Position numbers and translations under genes: made by a program | Notes under the pieces: model-generated | Databases searched by the model: none | Told to the model about the DNA's origin: nothing | What the model saw: only the letters and a program-made list of their open reading frames with translations | In this document: in pieces, positions 49,687 through 61,619 of the stretch | How positions within the stretch are numbered: position 1 is the first letter of the stretch | Layout: every line of letters begins with the position of its first letter | Assembly: GCA_037974965.1 (NCBI GenBank) | Contig: JBBPFI010000001.1 | Coordinates: 186,001-250,000 of the forward strand | Direction of reading: 5' to 3' | From: Dacryopinax spathularia | Taxonomy: Eukaryota > Basidiomycota > Dacrymycetes > Dacrymycetales > Dacrymycetaceae | Length of the DNA stretch: 64,000 bases

Positions 49687-52402
49687 ATGTTGGTTAGCTC
49701 GCGTCCGTTCATTGATCGCCGCCCATCACCTCTCATGACCAAGGTACACTCCTCTCGAGGTGCACTGCTTGCCGCCAATCTGCCTCAACTCCAAAATTTA
49801 ATAAAAAGAGATCCATTGGGATATAAGGACGAGTTTCTACAACAATGGAACCACTATCAGAGCGTCATGCTTATGTTCGAACACCGGCCCGACGAGCATG
49901 CCGATAAGTTCAGAGAGTTAGTCACTTTCATTTCTCAGGTACGAGAACTTGGCTCCCTAGTCACTCTCGAGCTGAAGGCCTTCAGGTTTCGCCTTGCTAT
50001 CCGAAAGAGACAGTCGACTTCCCTTCGCAAATATCAGCACTGCTGCTACGCAGTTTTGCCACTCTTGCTCCGGACACGCGGCGTACACTGGTCCAGAACC
50101 TGGTCATGCTCAGAAACAAAGGTGTACTTGGATCAGTGGAGTATGTCCTCGTGACCCTTGCCTTCATTGCCGAGTGCTCACTATCGCGCCAGCCTCCTTA
50201 AAACGCTCTTTCCCCTCCTAGCGAGGACCACGTCCGCCTCTCTCAGGAGCTTCATTCGGAGGACAATCTTATCCGACATACGCACTGCAAATCAAAAGAG
50301 CCAGAACCACAAGCTCAATCGTGCTGTGCAAGCTATGTTATTCGGTATGATTGAGCGTGGAATGGGCTCGGAGATGGTTGGGGACAAGGGGAAACTGAGG
50401 GAGAAGCCAGAAGAGCTGCCGAAACAATCAACGGATGAAGCCGTGTGGGCGGTCGCTTTGGTAAAGGAGCTATGGAAGAAGGGTGTATGGTGAGTGGTCA
50501 CCTAATGACGCAAGAGCTGCCCTCACTGGCATAGGAATGACGAGAAAGCTGTCTCCATCGCTGCCCTGGGCTGTCTCCATCCTTCTACGAAGGTTCAGAA
50601 AGCAGCCTATTACTTCTTTCTAGGGAACGAGGATGAGGGAGAAACTAGTAGCGATGACGAAGGAGACGAGGTAAGTAGTTACTGCCCCCTCCCTGCTTAC
50701 CCGCCTCACATCTCTGTCACGTAGGTGCCGGACATTAAGCAGCTCAAGCACCAGAGGCTGGTAAAGAAAAAGACCCGTAGTGAAGACCGCAAAATTGCGA
50801 AGGCAGTGAAGGCAGCCAAAAAAAGGGTATGGGTGAACCTCCATATCACGTTTGTTGCATCTTACACCAAGTCAAGACTAAATCCAAGGACGAACGGAAC
50901 ACAAGCGCGAACTACGGAGCCATTCTACTTCTCCGAGATCCTCAAACGTTCGCAGAAAAACTGTTTGATCATCTCCAACGTTATGGTACGACTGCGGGAT
51001 GCCGCTGCCATATTGACTGACCATGGATTACAGACAAGAGGCTTTCGCTCGACCATAAAGTATTGATCATGCAGCTACTTAGTCGCATTATGGGCTATCA
51101 CAAGCTATGCGTGCTCGGCTTCTATGGCTATATCGTGAAGTACAGTGGTTTGGGCAGAGTAGTTTTCTCCTTGCTGATTTGTTTCCCAGGTACTTGACGT
51201 ATCACCAGTTGAAAGTCACCGTTATCCTACTGTCCTTGGCGCAGTCTGTCCACGATCTTACGCCTCCGGACGTCCTATCACCGGTCGTCCGCAAGATCGC
51301 GCAAGAGTTTATTCATCCCGGAGTCGCGTCTGAAGTGATTGCCGCTGGCTTAAATGCTGTACGGGAGATCTGCAGGAGGCAGCCCTGGTGCATGGACGAA
51401 GACCTGCTAGGGGATCTGGTGGAATACAAGAAAAGCCGAGACAAAGGTGTCATGGTAGCTGCCAGGAGTCTGCTGCAGCTTTACAGGGAAGTGAACCCCG
51501 GTCTACTGAAACGTCGTGAACGGGTGCGTCCGCATCTTCCCGACGTGATTGTGAGCTGACGTCTTCCATCAGGGCAAAGAAGCAAGCATGGCGGAGAGCG
51601 CGGTTGTCCCGCTTCCTTACGGCCACGTTCCAAAACCCGCTGTGGGTATTGATGGGCTTGAGGTGCGCTGTTGGATGATCCTGCTTTGGAGCAAGCATAC
51701 TCAGAGCGCCGCGTAGCTTCTTCAGCCTCAAGCTGTTGCCCAGGATCCCGAGGACACGGACGAATGGAAGGGTTGGGACGTCGATTCCGACACCGATGAG
51801 AGCTCTTCGGATGGCTGGATTGCTGTCAGCTCAGAGGACGACGGCGACATCGTAATCAGCGACAGCGAGGACGAAGTGGGCACGGCGCCAGCGATCGAAG
51901 GAGCCCGGGCTATACCTGCCCAAGAATCCAACATCGCCACAACGAAGGTGCGGTCCACTGAAGGTCGCTGTTCAACACTAACACGTTCCGATAGATTCTC
52001 ACGCCCGCGGATTTCGCACTGCTGAACAAATTGAAAGCCGAGCGCGATACAACCGTCGGTCCCGGACCCCGAGGCACTAAGCGCAAGCACGACGGCAACG
52101 GCAGCGCAGCGGAGCAGGGTGCTGCGTTCATCACGGAAGCCGACATCGTTGGTGTTCGTAAACGTGCCAAAGCTGATTACGAGGAGCGAATGGCGTCCGT
52201 ACGAGAAGGCCGCGAAGGCCGCGAGAAGTACGGGTCGAAGAAAGGCAAGAAATCGAAGGACGTACCAAGTAGCACAACGAATCGTCAGAAAGCACGTAAC
52301 AAGCCCATCATGATGATTCTTTCCAGCAATGCGGTGCGCAGCAAGAAGCGTGCATCCCTTCGCGAGAAGCAACAACGTCTGCGCAAGAGCAAGCGTGGCT
52401 GA
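49687..52402 (+). CDS. SDA1: SDA1, ribosome biogenesis and 60S export factor
   Basis: First exons 49687-49938, 49986-50140, 50193-50489, 50535-50670 and 50725-50826, then several short ones and a last exon from about 51995 to 52402. The N-terminus LLAANLPQLQNLIKRDPLGY, then YKDEFLQQWNHYQS, is the Sda1/NUC130 signature. Others are ALVKELWKKGVWNDEKAVSI, KVQKAAYYFFLGNEDEG, YGAILLLRDPQTFAEKLFD, HPGVASEVIAAGLNAVREIC, an acidic stretch (DEWKGWDVDSDTDESSSD) and a basic tail ending KQQRLRKSKRG. Sda1 acts in the nucleolus in late 60S maturation. MTKVHSSRG, 16 codons in, is an alternative start. Confidence 0.92.
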
Positions 52403-53832
52403 TACATATGGAGGTGGAACCGTATACATACTGCTTAATCTCGTCTGTCCCGCATGCTTGCGGGCATTGGTTGTTTAGATACATGCCATGCTATATATAT
52501 ATATGCGCGCTCTAGAGTGCACTGGGGTACACATTTCCAGATGCATACCTCCCCAGTGCTGCGACCATCCTATGGCCTGCCGCTTATATTTACCCAGAGA
52601 CTGTTACAACGGCAGCCCAACGGACAATGACGGGGCAGCTTTTATTCTTTTCTTCGTACAAGTCTCGCACACCGACACATTTTCTAAGTCATGAGTGTGC
52701 ACTGGCAGGTAGAAGATAATGCGGGGAAGCTGTCCATCTTACTGCCCCTTTGGATACCACGGTGGCACAGTACGAATCAAATACAGGATGGATGCACCGG
52801 AGTTTTCTAACAGATCTTCGATGTTTACTAGGCGAGCGGGCGGGAGCTCGGAGGCTGTTGCCCTCTCCCAACACTTTCTTTACGCGGGTCTAAGTATTAA
52901 ACATTGACTCGCGTGAGTATGCATCAAAACTTGGTCCACACTTTCATTTGTTAAATGAAGGTGTTATGTATCCTTCAATCTAAGGTCCCACGACCTCACA
53001 CATTTACTCTAGCAAAAGCCGCTGGTCCTCTCACAGGTAATATTTTGTTTAATGCATGCACAATGCAGCTGACTGCTCTAGTTTGTCTGACATGGAAATC
53101 AATTGGATGGTACATTTTCCCATATACATACATTATATATTACCCATTGTGAGACCCTGGCCTCTCGTTCTCTCTATTTGAGGATGGTAACATGCAACAA
53201 CATGTACGGTACCTATCACCTTAATGCTGACAATTTATTTGCGGGGGTGACACTGGTCGGCGCGCAGATGTCTCACTGCATAGAAGCGCTGCCTTTCGGG
53301 GCAGTGTAGAGCTCGTAGAAACGCAACGTTGATGTGTATGGGAAGAGAAGCACCCAGTGAGAGACAGTGCGCGATGCTTTGTTGGATAGAGTGGGAGTAT
53401 GAAACGCTATCTGACCAGTAGGTCGGCACAGAAGAGTAGGGGTGGTAAACTAACGTTCAGTCGAGCAGAGGGCTGTGCGCCACGCAAGGCGGGTTATGAG
53501 ACAAGGCTGCCGGATTCTCGACCCTGGACAACGGAGAAAATGCGAAGAGCTCTGATAACGTGTGCGAACCCGGGGAGGTAGTGCCGCTGGGCAAAGATAG
53601 CGAACGAAGCATGCGGAAAGTATCGGCAGTTGTGGAGCACGCCCACCGGACGCGCCACAGCCTTTATCCCACTGATGGCGTAGATAGGGTATCCCTATAT
53701 CTCCGGATTTAATGGTAACGATGGAAGGCAATCAGGGGTGTGTAGATGAAGCGTTGTTCTATTATAGACCAGGTGATACAATGGCAACAACCCAGATGTC
53801 CCCCTGTCATTCGTTCGCTTACGCGAAGCATA
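52403..53832. other. 1.4-kb convergent intergenic region
   Basis: Lies between the 3' ends of SDA1 and SEC14. It is AT-richer than its surroundings, with a (TA)n run at 52492-52504 and at 53133-53150. Open frames are short and unremarkable. No RNA gene is recognised. Confidence 0.4.
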
Positions 53833-54821
53833 CTACGCTGCAGGGTCTGCAGAAGCGGGGTTGGCGATGACTCCCGGATTCTTCTCATTCCATGGCCCAG
53901 CATCAGACAGCGAGCAGCCTTCGGGGCATTGGCATAGACCACCGAGATCGGCGGGGAGGTTCTCCGCTGGTATCTGCTGTAGGAGCTCGCTCTTGTAGTT
54001 GTAGCCGAGGATGGAGATCTTCTTGACGGTGACTTCGTCGAGCCAGGGCTTGATTGCCATCCAGACGGTCGAGAATAACCATGGTGCATTGATGATATAG
54101 AACTTGCCCATGCATTCCGGATAACGATCTTGACCGATCCGTGCTGCCTGAGCGATGTAGTCCTTGACTTGATAGAACTGTGATAAGCCGACGTTCTGCA
54201 GGTCCATGATTGTGCAGGATGTCTCGACCCGATGGCCGACAGCCTTGCTGCATGCCGGAAGCCTCTCCGTGAGGAACTTCTCGTATTCGTGCACGAGCCG
54301 CTTGAGAAGACGCTCCGGCGTGGTTACAGTGTATAGCTTCTTCAGATCCAGATTGCCCAACCGTTCAATGTAGATAGGGCGACCATCCTAAGGAGACGCG
54401 TGAACATCATGTGGCCAGATGGGATAGGCTCCGCCTCCTCACCTTGTCCGTCTTATGATAGTATTGAGGATATATCTTGTCGACAGCCTCCTTTTCGGGG
54501 AAGTCAAAGTTCCTGACTCACGGTGTATGAGGACTCTGATATGGCGCATATATACAAGAGCCAATGCACGTACTGGGCTATCTCATCGACTCCGAACTCC
54601 TTCCTCCACTGCTCGCACTCCGTTATCATCTTCAGCGCCTTTGCCAGATCGAACTTCCTTGCACGTAGGAAGCGGAGAAGCGTGGCATCATCGTGCCTTT
54701 CCTCGACAAAGATACCTTGCGACTTGAGCTCTTCGCGAAACTTGTCGAGGATGTGTTGTTGCTCCGGGTTGAGGTGGCCCAGGTGGCCGGACAGGGGATC
54801 TTTGGGCATGTTTGGTGGCAT
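53833..54821 (-). CDS. SEC14: SEC14 phosphatidylinositol/phosphatidylcholine transfer protein
   Basis: Exons 54821-54574, 54512-54443 and 54387-53833 give 290 aa, close to the 304 aa of yeast Sec14. The CRAL-TRIO N domain has LDKFREELKSQGI and DDATLLRFLRARKFDLAKAL. The lipid-binding domain has DGRPIYIERLGNLDLKKLY, ETSCTIMDLQNVGLSQFYQV, MGKFYIINAPWLFSTVWMAI, PWLDEVTVKKISILGYNYKS and LPADLGGLCQCPEGCSLSD. It exchanges PI and PC to stimulate PI4-phosphate synthesis for Golgi export. Start MPPNMPKDPLSGHLGHLNPE matches the usual short head. It runs convergent with SDA1. Confidence 0.95.
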
Positions 54822-55218
54822 GATTGTGAGATGGTGTGCTTTGGGCAAAGAGCGAGGCAAAGTTGTAGAGAGATGGCAAGGAGGAAGCGGGCTGTTGTCA
54901 AGGTTGGGGAGATGGACGAAGGAGATCAGGAGGAAGAGAGAGGTTGGTTGGTTGGGAACGGCAAGCGTGACCGCGGCGCGGTTCCCTGACAGGGCGGGGT
55001 GGAGTCGCGTCAATGCACCGCCCATTAACATCACGTCACACAACGCGCTTAAATGCACCCCTAGTCTCTTCCTTGACACATGCTTGTCTCACCACCGCAC
55101 CCCGCTTGAAAGATTGATGCTTCCCAAGATCTAAGGTTTTGTACAAAATGACAACGCAACTTAGCAACAAAGAGATCCAGAACAAACGAGCAGGTCAGAA
55201 GTCATGATCATACACCAA
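54822..55218. other. SEC14 upstream region
   Basis: 397 bp between two minus-strand genes: the SEC14 promoter and EMG1 3' end. Nothing specific is seen. Confidence 0.3.
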
Positions 55219-56366
55219 TTACACAATATCCCACATCTCCTCTACAGCGCAGCAGAACTTGCCGCAGGCGACCTGAAAATTGCATGAGGCCGTGTAACGT
55301 CGCCCCGAAGGGTCACGACTCACCGAGGCAGACAGAGCATAGTCACTGATAGAAATCTTCTCATCGATAATACCGTCGGCGAAATCGTCCTTCCTGTGTC
55401 GAGCTCAGACTTCCGCATACACAGAAGCAAAGACTGCCGCCTTACCCTCGTGCCATGGCTCCGACGAACACGGCAATGGAATGCGTCTCGGGCAGCGTGG
55501 GCAGATACTTGGATAAACGAACAGTCGGAGCGTCACCAGACAGACCTAGATACACGATTGAGGGTGAGCAAGAATGTTGAAGGAATGAGTAACTTACTGA
55601 TCTTGTATGTATTCACAGGCAAGTGGTCTGTGATTGGGTTCTGACAGCAGGCATCAGAGATACCTGCGTCGTCAATAGAACAGAAAAAGGTCTTTCCCAC
55701 CTTAATTACTCTCAACAACTTCTCATTGCCGTTCACCCCTCGAATGCTCAGCTTATGCAACAGTTGTACTGCAGGCAGCTCTGAGTCAGACAACATTCCT
55801 CGTTCACGTAAGAAACCGCACCCATTAGCCCTGAGAACCGTTTGAACGTTCGGGGAATGCGAACGTGCGGGTTGATCTCTATTAGCGTCCCCTTTGCCGT
55901 GTGAACATACACTTGAAGAAGTCCAGCTTTATTCAAAGGCGAATCCAGGAGAGTGAGGAGGCACTGAACTCTTAAATCAGTGACCCGTAACAAATATTGG
56001 AGGTGAGAAACAAACCTGATGGACTATGTCGGGCCTTGCGTCGGCGATGTCCCGACCAGTTTTGGCCAAGATGCCTTGATGATCGTCACAGTTCAACAGG
56101 GCGTATTTTGCATCCTTCCCATCCTTTCCTCTGGAAGCCGATCCCGAGGAGACTTTGTATGCCTCTAAGCAAGCACGTTCGAGGACGACAATCAAGCGAC
56201 GCTTGTTCTCCTTCTCAGCCGGAGCGCGAGGAACGGTTGCCTGGACTGGAACCATGCTGGGCGCACTGGCCGGTCGTGGTGGATAGGAGGGAGCAGGGAG
56301 GGTGACCGATTCGGGAGATTTGAGAATTGCGTTGGAGACTGCTTGTTGGACACCGATATTGTCCAT
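55219..56366 (-). CDS. EMG1: EMG1/NEP1, 18S rRNA pseudouridine N1-methyltransferase
   Basis: Starts [20 protein letters not shown] at 56366; stop at 55219. The SPOUT methyltransferase signatures run in order through about six exons: [109 protein letters not shown], and the end [15 protein letters not shown]. Emg1 methylates a hypermodified U in the 18S decoding region and is needed for 40S biogenesis in the nucleolus. The Ala/Pro-rich N-terminal extension is not conserved. It is divergent from SCO1. Confidence 0.93.
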
Positions 56367-56862
56367 GATGGATAATTGATTGTGAATCGATATCTTTATG
56401 AGGCGAGAGCGGGATGTAATAAACGTCGAATAGCAAGCAGATGGGTATGGGGAGAAAAAGACGGGTTGGGGCTGAGAAGGGCTTCGTTGGCGCAATGTTA
56501 TGGGAGCCGGCCGTCTTCCTTCCAAAAGCCAGCAGCCAGCTGATTATCGATTTCAGTTCAAGAAGGGAGCGGAGTCGGGGGGAGAATTAATGCGGACGGG
56601 GCACGGCGCTTCCGAGGGATCGGCCGGCGAAAGGGGGAGAAAGGGGCCTCAACTTTTACCTCCGGTTCGCGACCATGAAAACGTGAATTCCTTTTTGGGA
56701 CACTTGGGGAACGATCCCTTTTTGGGCTGAATAAGTGAGACACGTCCCACCCTCCGTTCCCTGCACCTTTAATCCGTCCTCAGCGATCGAAAAGTGAATC
56801 ACTCACCAAGTCATCCGTCTTGGAACTGTTTTACAACTTGACCTCAATCTACCTTACCACGC
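56367..56862. promoter_or_regulatory. Divergent promoter region between EMG1 and SCO1
   Basis: 496 bp between head-to-head genes. It is purine-rich on the + strand (56555-56650). No specific element is recognised. Confidence 0.4.
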
Positions 56863-57910
56863 ATGTTTCGCACGCGCACTGTCTTGCAAGTGGTTCATAA
56901 TGTCGACAGGTCGCGGTTGGTCAGACAAGCCGGATCCGCGCCCCGATCACTTCGTACCTCGGAATATGCAAGTCTCTGTAGACGACGATACAGCTCATCC
57001 CCTTTGGGGGCGGAACCGGAGAGTTCGGAGGAGCACAGAGAGAAATCTGCCGTCGGGGTGCGTGCCTCCCGTTCCTAGCGCTCTCATGACGTGAAGCTGA
57101 TCAAGAGTGGCGTGACACTCCCAGCCCTTCACCTGGAAGGCAGCCCTCCTGTTTATCGGAACAGGAGTAGGATTGTATTGGTATTTTACAAACGAGAAGG
57201 CCAAGCTACAAGAGAAGAAGCGTGAGTCTTTCCAAGCACAGCGATTGCTGCAGGCACTCAGTTTGTTCCACAGAGAAGGAGCTGGCCGACTCGAAGGTCG
57301 GCAAAGCTCGGGTGGGAGGGCCATTCTCTCTCATCACGCACAATGGGCAGCCTTTCACGGAGAAGGATCTGCTGGGGAAGTGGTCGCTGGTGTACTTCGG
57401 TTTCACCAATTGTCCCGACATATGCCCGGATGAGCTTGATAAGATGACCGAAGTAGTGAAAACCATGGGTACGGTCAGCCAGTAGATCAAGACGGCTGAA
57501 GCTCATGTCACCCGCAGACAACGAGTTTGGTCCGGTTGTGCAGCCCATCTTTATTTCCTGTGATCCCGCTAGGGACTCCGTCGAGCAGATGAGGGAATAT
57601 GTCAGCGGTCAGTCTGGTTTTACCGATAGTGACCACGGTCTCTGACCATCAGGTAGATTTCCACCCGCGGATGGTGGGCCTAACCGGACCATATGACTCC
57701 ATCAAGGCGACATGCAAAGCCTATCGCGTGTACTTCTCAACGCCTCCCAATACGAAACCAGGGGATGACTACCTGGTCGACCATTCTATCTTCTTCTATC
57801 TCATGGACCCGGAAGGCGAGTTCGTGGATGCATTCGGGAAGAGCAGTTCGGCGGATGACGTGCGCCAGAGAGTGCGCAAGGCAATACAGGAATGGAAAAC
57901 TAGTTCATGA
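56863..57910 (+). CDS. SCO1: SCO1-type copper chaperone for cytochrome c oxidase
   Basis: The first exon, 56863-57057, encodes a basic presequence (MFRTRTVLQVVHNVDRSRLV). Exon 2 from 57125 has a membrane anchor (WKAALLFIGTGVGLYWYF). The thioredoxin-like domain carries GGPFSLITHNGQPFTEKDLL, VYFGFTNCPDICPDELDKMT with the CxxxC copper site, PIFISCDPARDSVEQMREYV, and the third copper ligand His in YLVDHSIFFYLMDP. The stop is at 57910. Sco1 passes copper to the CuA centre of Cox2 in the mitochondrial intermembrane space. All three metal ligands (two Cys, one His) are present. Confidence 0.93.
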
Positions 57911-58718
57911 CACCAAGGCTAGGCGTTATTTGCCTTCTGCGCCGAGAGTTTCTTCATACGCCTCATGTAACTATACTATGGTATTAGCATCGTACAGCAA
58001 CCGCAAGAAATGAAATACGCACTCCTCATATTGGCATCTCATTGTCCGAGCACGGATTAGAACGTCGTCTTTTCCAGTCTTTCGGAGGTACTCACTTCTC
58101 GTACGAATGTCTGGACCACGACACCTGAGCAGCTTGCTTTTTATCCGCGAAAATACCAGCTCACCTCTCATTCTCACATTCCCACGGCATGTACAATGTT
58201 TTCCGCCGACACTTGTTCAGCGGGATCAACAAACTAAGATAGCAGTTAGACGGGAACGATGATCCATCGCTGACGGACGCTTCACTCACGCAGAACACTG
58301 GTCACGGTATCCGAGAGGGAGATGTGCCGCCCGCATCGCCTCCTCAGAAGCCACAGTTGATGTTGACATTTCGAAGCGGAATATTGCCTGTAGCTTCAGG
58401 TGGGACCTGTTGAAGTGCGACTTGCGTGTGTTCGAGCGCGGACAGTGCGGACAGTGCCCAAAGAAGTGGCAGAACGAGGCTGATCTCTTCGGCCTGCTTG
58501 GGAGGAGCGCAGGGAATAGGTCCCGGGGGGTCCGGAGAGCCCTACATATGGGGGGTTACTTAATGGCGGGTCGACGCGTTCACGCGTACGGGCTCACCGG
58601 TCGCGTTCGAGGAGACCGTCGAGCGCCATACCACCACACTACACTTCCGCCACTGCCGTTTTGCTGCAATTCTTCTCTTGTCCTCTTTCCACAGCCCATT
58701 GCGACCGGAGTGGACGCG
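57911..58718. other. Intergenic region before the MBF gene
   Basis: 808 bp. A short open frame is continuous into the first MBF exon but has no conserved features. It probably holds the 5' UTR and promoter. Confidence 0.35.
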
Positions 58719-61112
58719 ATGCCTGCAGCGGAACATGGCCAGATCTTCAAGGTGCGCTTGCCATTTAGCGGACCCAGCTCCGGGATCGGTCACTGACTGG
58801 GCGTGCTTCGTAGGCTACGTATAGCGGTATTCCTGTCTATGAGATGTGAGCATTGGCGCCGATATCAAGCATGTATCGATGGCGCATACTTATGGTCCAC
58901 AGGATTTGCAAAAACGTCGCTGTGATGCGGAGGAAGTCGGACAAATGGTTAAACGCTACCCAGATTCTCAAGGTAGCGGGGTTTGATAAGCCTCAACGCA
59001 CTCGAGTGCTTGAGAGAGAGGTGCAAAAAGGGCAACATGAGAAAGTTCAAGGGGGGTATGGGAAGTATCAAGGTCTGCCCTAGCCTTTGCTGCGTCTATT
59101 CTTTTGACTAAATCATTGATCTTGTTCTCGGAAAAGGTACTTGGGTACCACCGGACCGCGGCCTTGCTTTGGCTCGACAGTACAACGTCGAGCATCTCCT
59201 GCGGCCAATCATTGATTTTGTCCCTGCAGAATCCAGTCCACCCCTGGCCCCAAAGCACGTTACGGCTGCGCCAAACAAACTCAAGCGTCGAGATATGGGT
59301 GGATCGGCTGGCCTCGGCATTCGCGCGGCAGCAACGAAAGAGGTGTTTGCTCCGCCTACGGATGAGGAGTCAGTGCGTTCGGGTTCTGCTGAGCAGAGTG
59401 ACGACGACTCCAGCACTCCATCCCCTTCCCTACATTCCCAAAGCTCAAGAACTCCATCTCCCATAGCATCAGGTGCCCGTTCGGAAGATTCTGAGGCCGA
59501 TCACGAAATGGACCTTGACGGCGACCTCGGAGGTGATGCAGGTATCGTATCGCCGCATGTATCCTCCTCTGCTCGTCTCTCTCGCAAGCGAAAGAATGGA
59601 CGTACCGACGTCCGTCCAATACAGCACACCGTTGTGGATGAAGGACCGAAAGATTCGTACGAAGAGATCATTCTGGATTATTTCTTGTCAGAGTCGCAAC
59701 AAACACCGGACATCCTCGTAAACCCGCCGCCGGATTTCGACCCGAACGTGATCATCGATGATGAGGGACATACCGCATTGCACTGGGCGTGTGCGCTTGG
59801 TCGCGTGAAAGTCGTCAAACTCCTCCTTACGGCAGGTGCAGATCCCTTCAAAACCAATAAGGATGGCCAGCCGCCTTTGATGAGAGGAGTCATGTTTGCC
59901 AACAACTACGACATGCGCAAGTTTTCCGAGCTTTTCGAAATGCTGCAGCGTTCCGTCCTCCACGTCGACAAGTTTGGACGTACGATTTTTCACCATGTCA
60001 TCGACCTCGCTCTTACGAAACAAAAGACGCACGCGGCACGGTACTACCTAGAGACGTTGATCTCGCGCATGGAATACTTCGCGCAAGATCTGTCAGACCT
60101 CCTCAATCTTCAAGATCTCGAGGGTGATACTCCACTGACTCTAGCTGCTCGGGCGCGCAGCAAACGACTGGTGAAAATGCTCATCGACCATGGAGCGAAT
60201 CCGAAGATACCCAATAACGACGGGAAGTCTGCAGAAGACTATATTCTAGAAGACGAGCGATTCCGCGCCTCACCTCCGATCAACTACGGCTCGAAGACGT
60301 TGTCATCAACTCCGCTTCAGCTGTATTACTCGCGAACAGCGCAGAAGGTTGCTGGCGAAGTCACCCGAGAGATGACAGCTCTTCTCGAAAGCTTAGCCGC
60401 TACGTACGAAGGCGATATGCAAGAAAAAGAGCGCGATCTGCTGCAAGCGAATTCCCTGCTTCAGAATATTCAAGCCGAAATCCTCGAAAGCCAGCGCGCG
60501 GTAACCCAGCTGAAAGAACGCGCGGGTGGTCTGGATGATGCACAGAAGCAGCTAGCAGAGCTGGAGAGCCGGCTTTCGAGAAATATGGGCCGCCAGTACC
60601 GGCTCGGTTTCGAAAAGTGGATGAAAGAAGAGGAAGATAGAGAGAAGGCCTGGTTGGCCTCTCCCGATGGCATGCGTTACCGCTTGGGTATGGGAGAAGC
60701 CGATCCTAAGGGAAAGGGAAAGGCCGAGCTCCTGGAGTTTACTGATTTGCACGCCCTCCATAACGTTCCCGCTGATCCGTTGGATATCCAACGGGAATGT
60801 GATGCGTTGCGAGAGGAGCTCAAGAGACTGCGAAGCCGCCGTGAGGAGTTGATGACCAGCTTCGTGCGGCAGTTGGCGGAAGCGGGTACTGGAGGGCGGA
60901 TGTCCGAGTATAGGAGATTGATAGGCGGCTCCCTGGGTATACCTCCGGACGAGGTAGATGGCATTGTTGACTCTTTACTTGAGGTTCGTGCCAGTGTGGT
61001 TCTATTCTTTCGTTCATGTTGCTGATCCGGTATGTGCTTCTGCTAGGATCTGGAAACGGAAGAACCGATGTTGCCGACATTCTCGGAATCAACGGTATCG
61101 GGGAACCAATGA
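58719..61112 (+). CDS. MBF-type APSES/ankyrin transcription factor (MBP1/RES1 family)
   Basis: Exons 58719-58751, 58814-58845, 58903-59072, 59137-60983 and 61047-61112 give 715 aa. The APSES/KilA-N DNA-binding domain is almost canonical: [15 protein letters not shown], then [40 protein letters not shown] and [21 protein letters not shown] Ser/acidic linker follows, then ankyrin repeats ([40 protein letters not shown]) and a coiled-coil C-terminal region ([20 protein letters not shown]) that in the family binds Swi6-like partners. MBF drives G1/S genes through ACGCGT sites. The frame upstream of 58719 is open, so a longer N-terminus cannot be excluded. Confidence 0.93.
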
Positions 61113-61619
61113 GCGAAGAATGCAGCGAATCGGTTGGCTTGTTACCTACGTTGTGAGTCTTAAGCAGGAGTGGAATATATTACGATCAAGGCCCATACAT
61201 ATCGGCGAATTGGGCCCATGTACCATCATTCTTCCATTATTAATTGCACGTGTCCTTTACATGCTATAGCAGGACCCCCTGCAGAACCCCTTAAGGAGGC
61301 ACGCGAGCAACAACTGCTTCCGCCAACTCTACGATCCGTCGCGTCCCAGGCGCCCTTTCCGCATCAGACACCCATCCATCCCTTCGGTCAACGTCGCGTC
61401 CATCTCCACATCACCCTCCCACCACCCACCACCTTCATAACCACTTGGTCACCCATAGCCGCTCACTATCTTGTTGACCTGCTCGCTATACCCCCGTCGT
61501 TACCATTGCTCACAGCTCGGAGCCGAAAGGAGAAAGGATACCCCGTCGGATGGCATCGACCTGCGAGCCGCTATGCCACTTCGGCGATAGGTTCGTCCAT
61601 AGAGACTATCGTACAATGT
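61113..61619. other. Intergenic region MBF-CDC14
   Basis: About 507 bp, C-rich on the + strand in its second half. It should hold the CDC14 promoter. No element is identified. Confidence 0.3.

Noticed and set aside
52403-53832. Possible RNA gene in the SDA1-SEC14 gap
   Set aside because: No tRNA A/B boxes, snoRNA C/D boxes with guide, or stable long stem could be recognised by eye.
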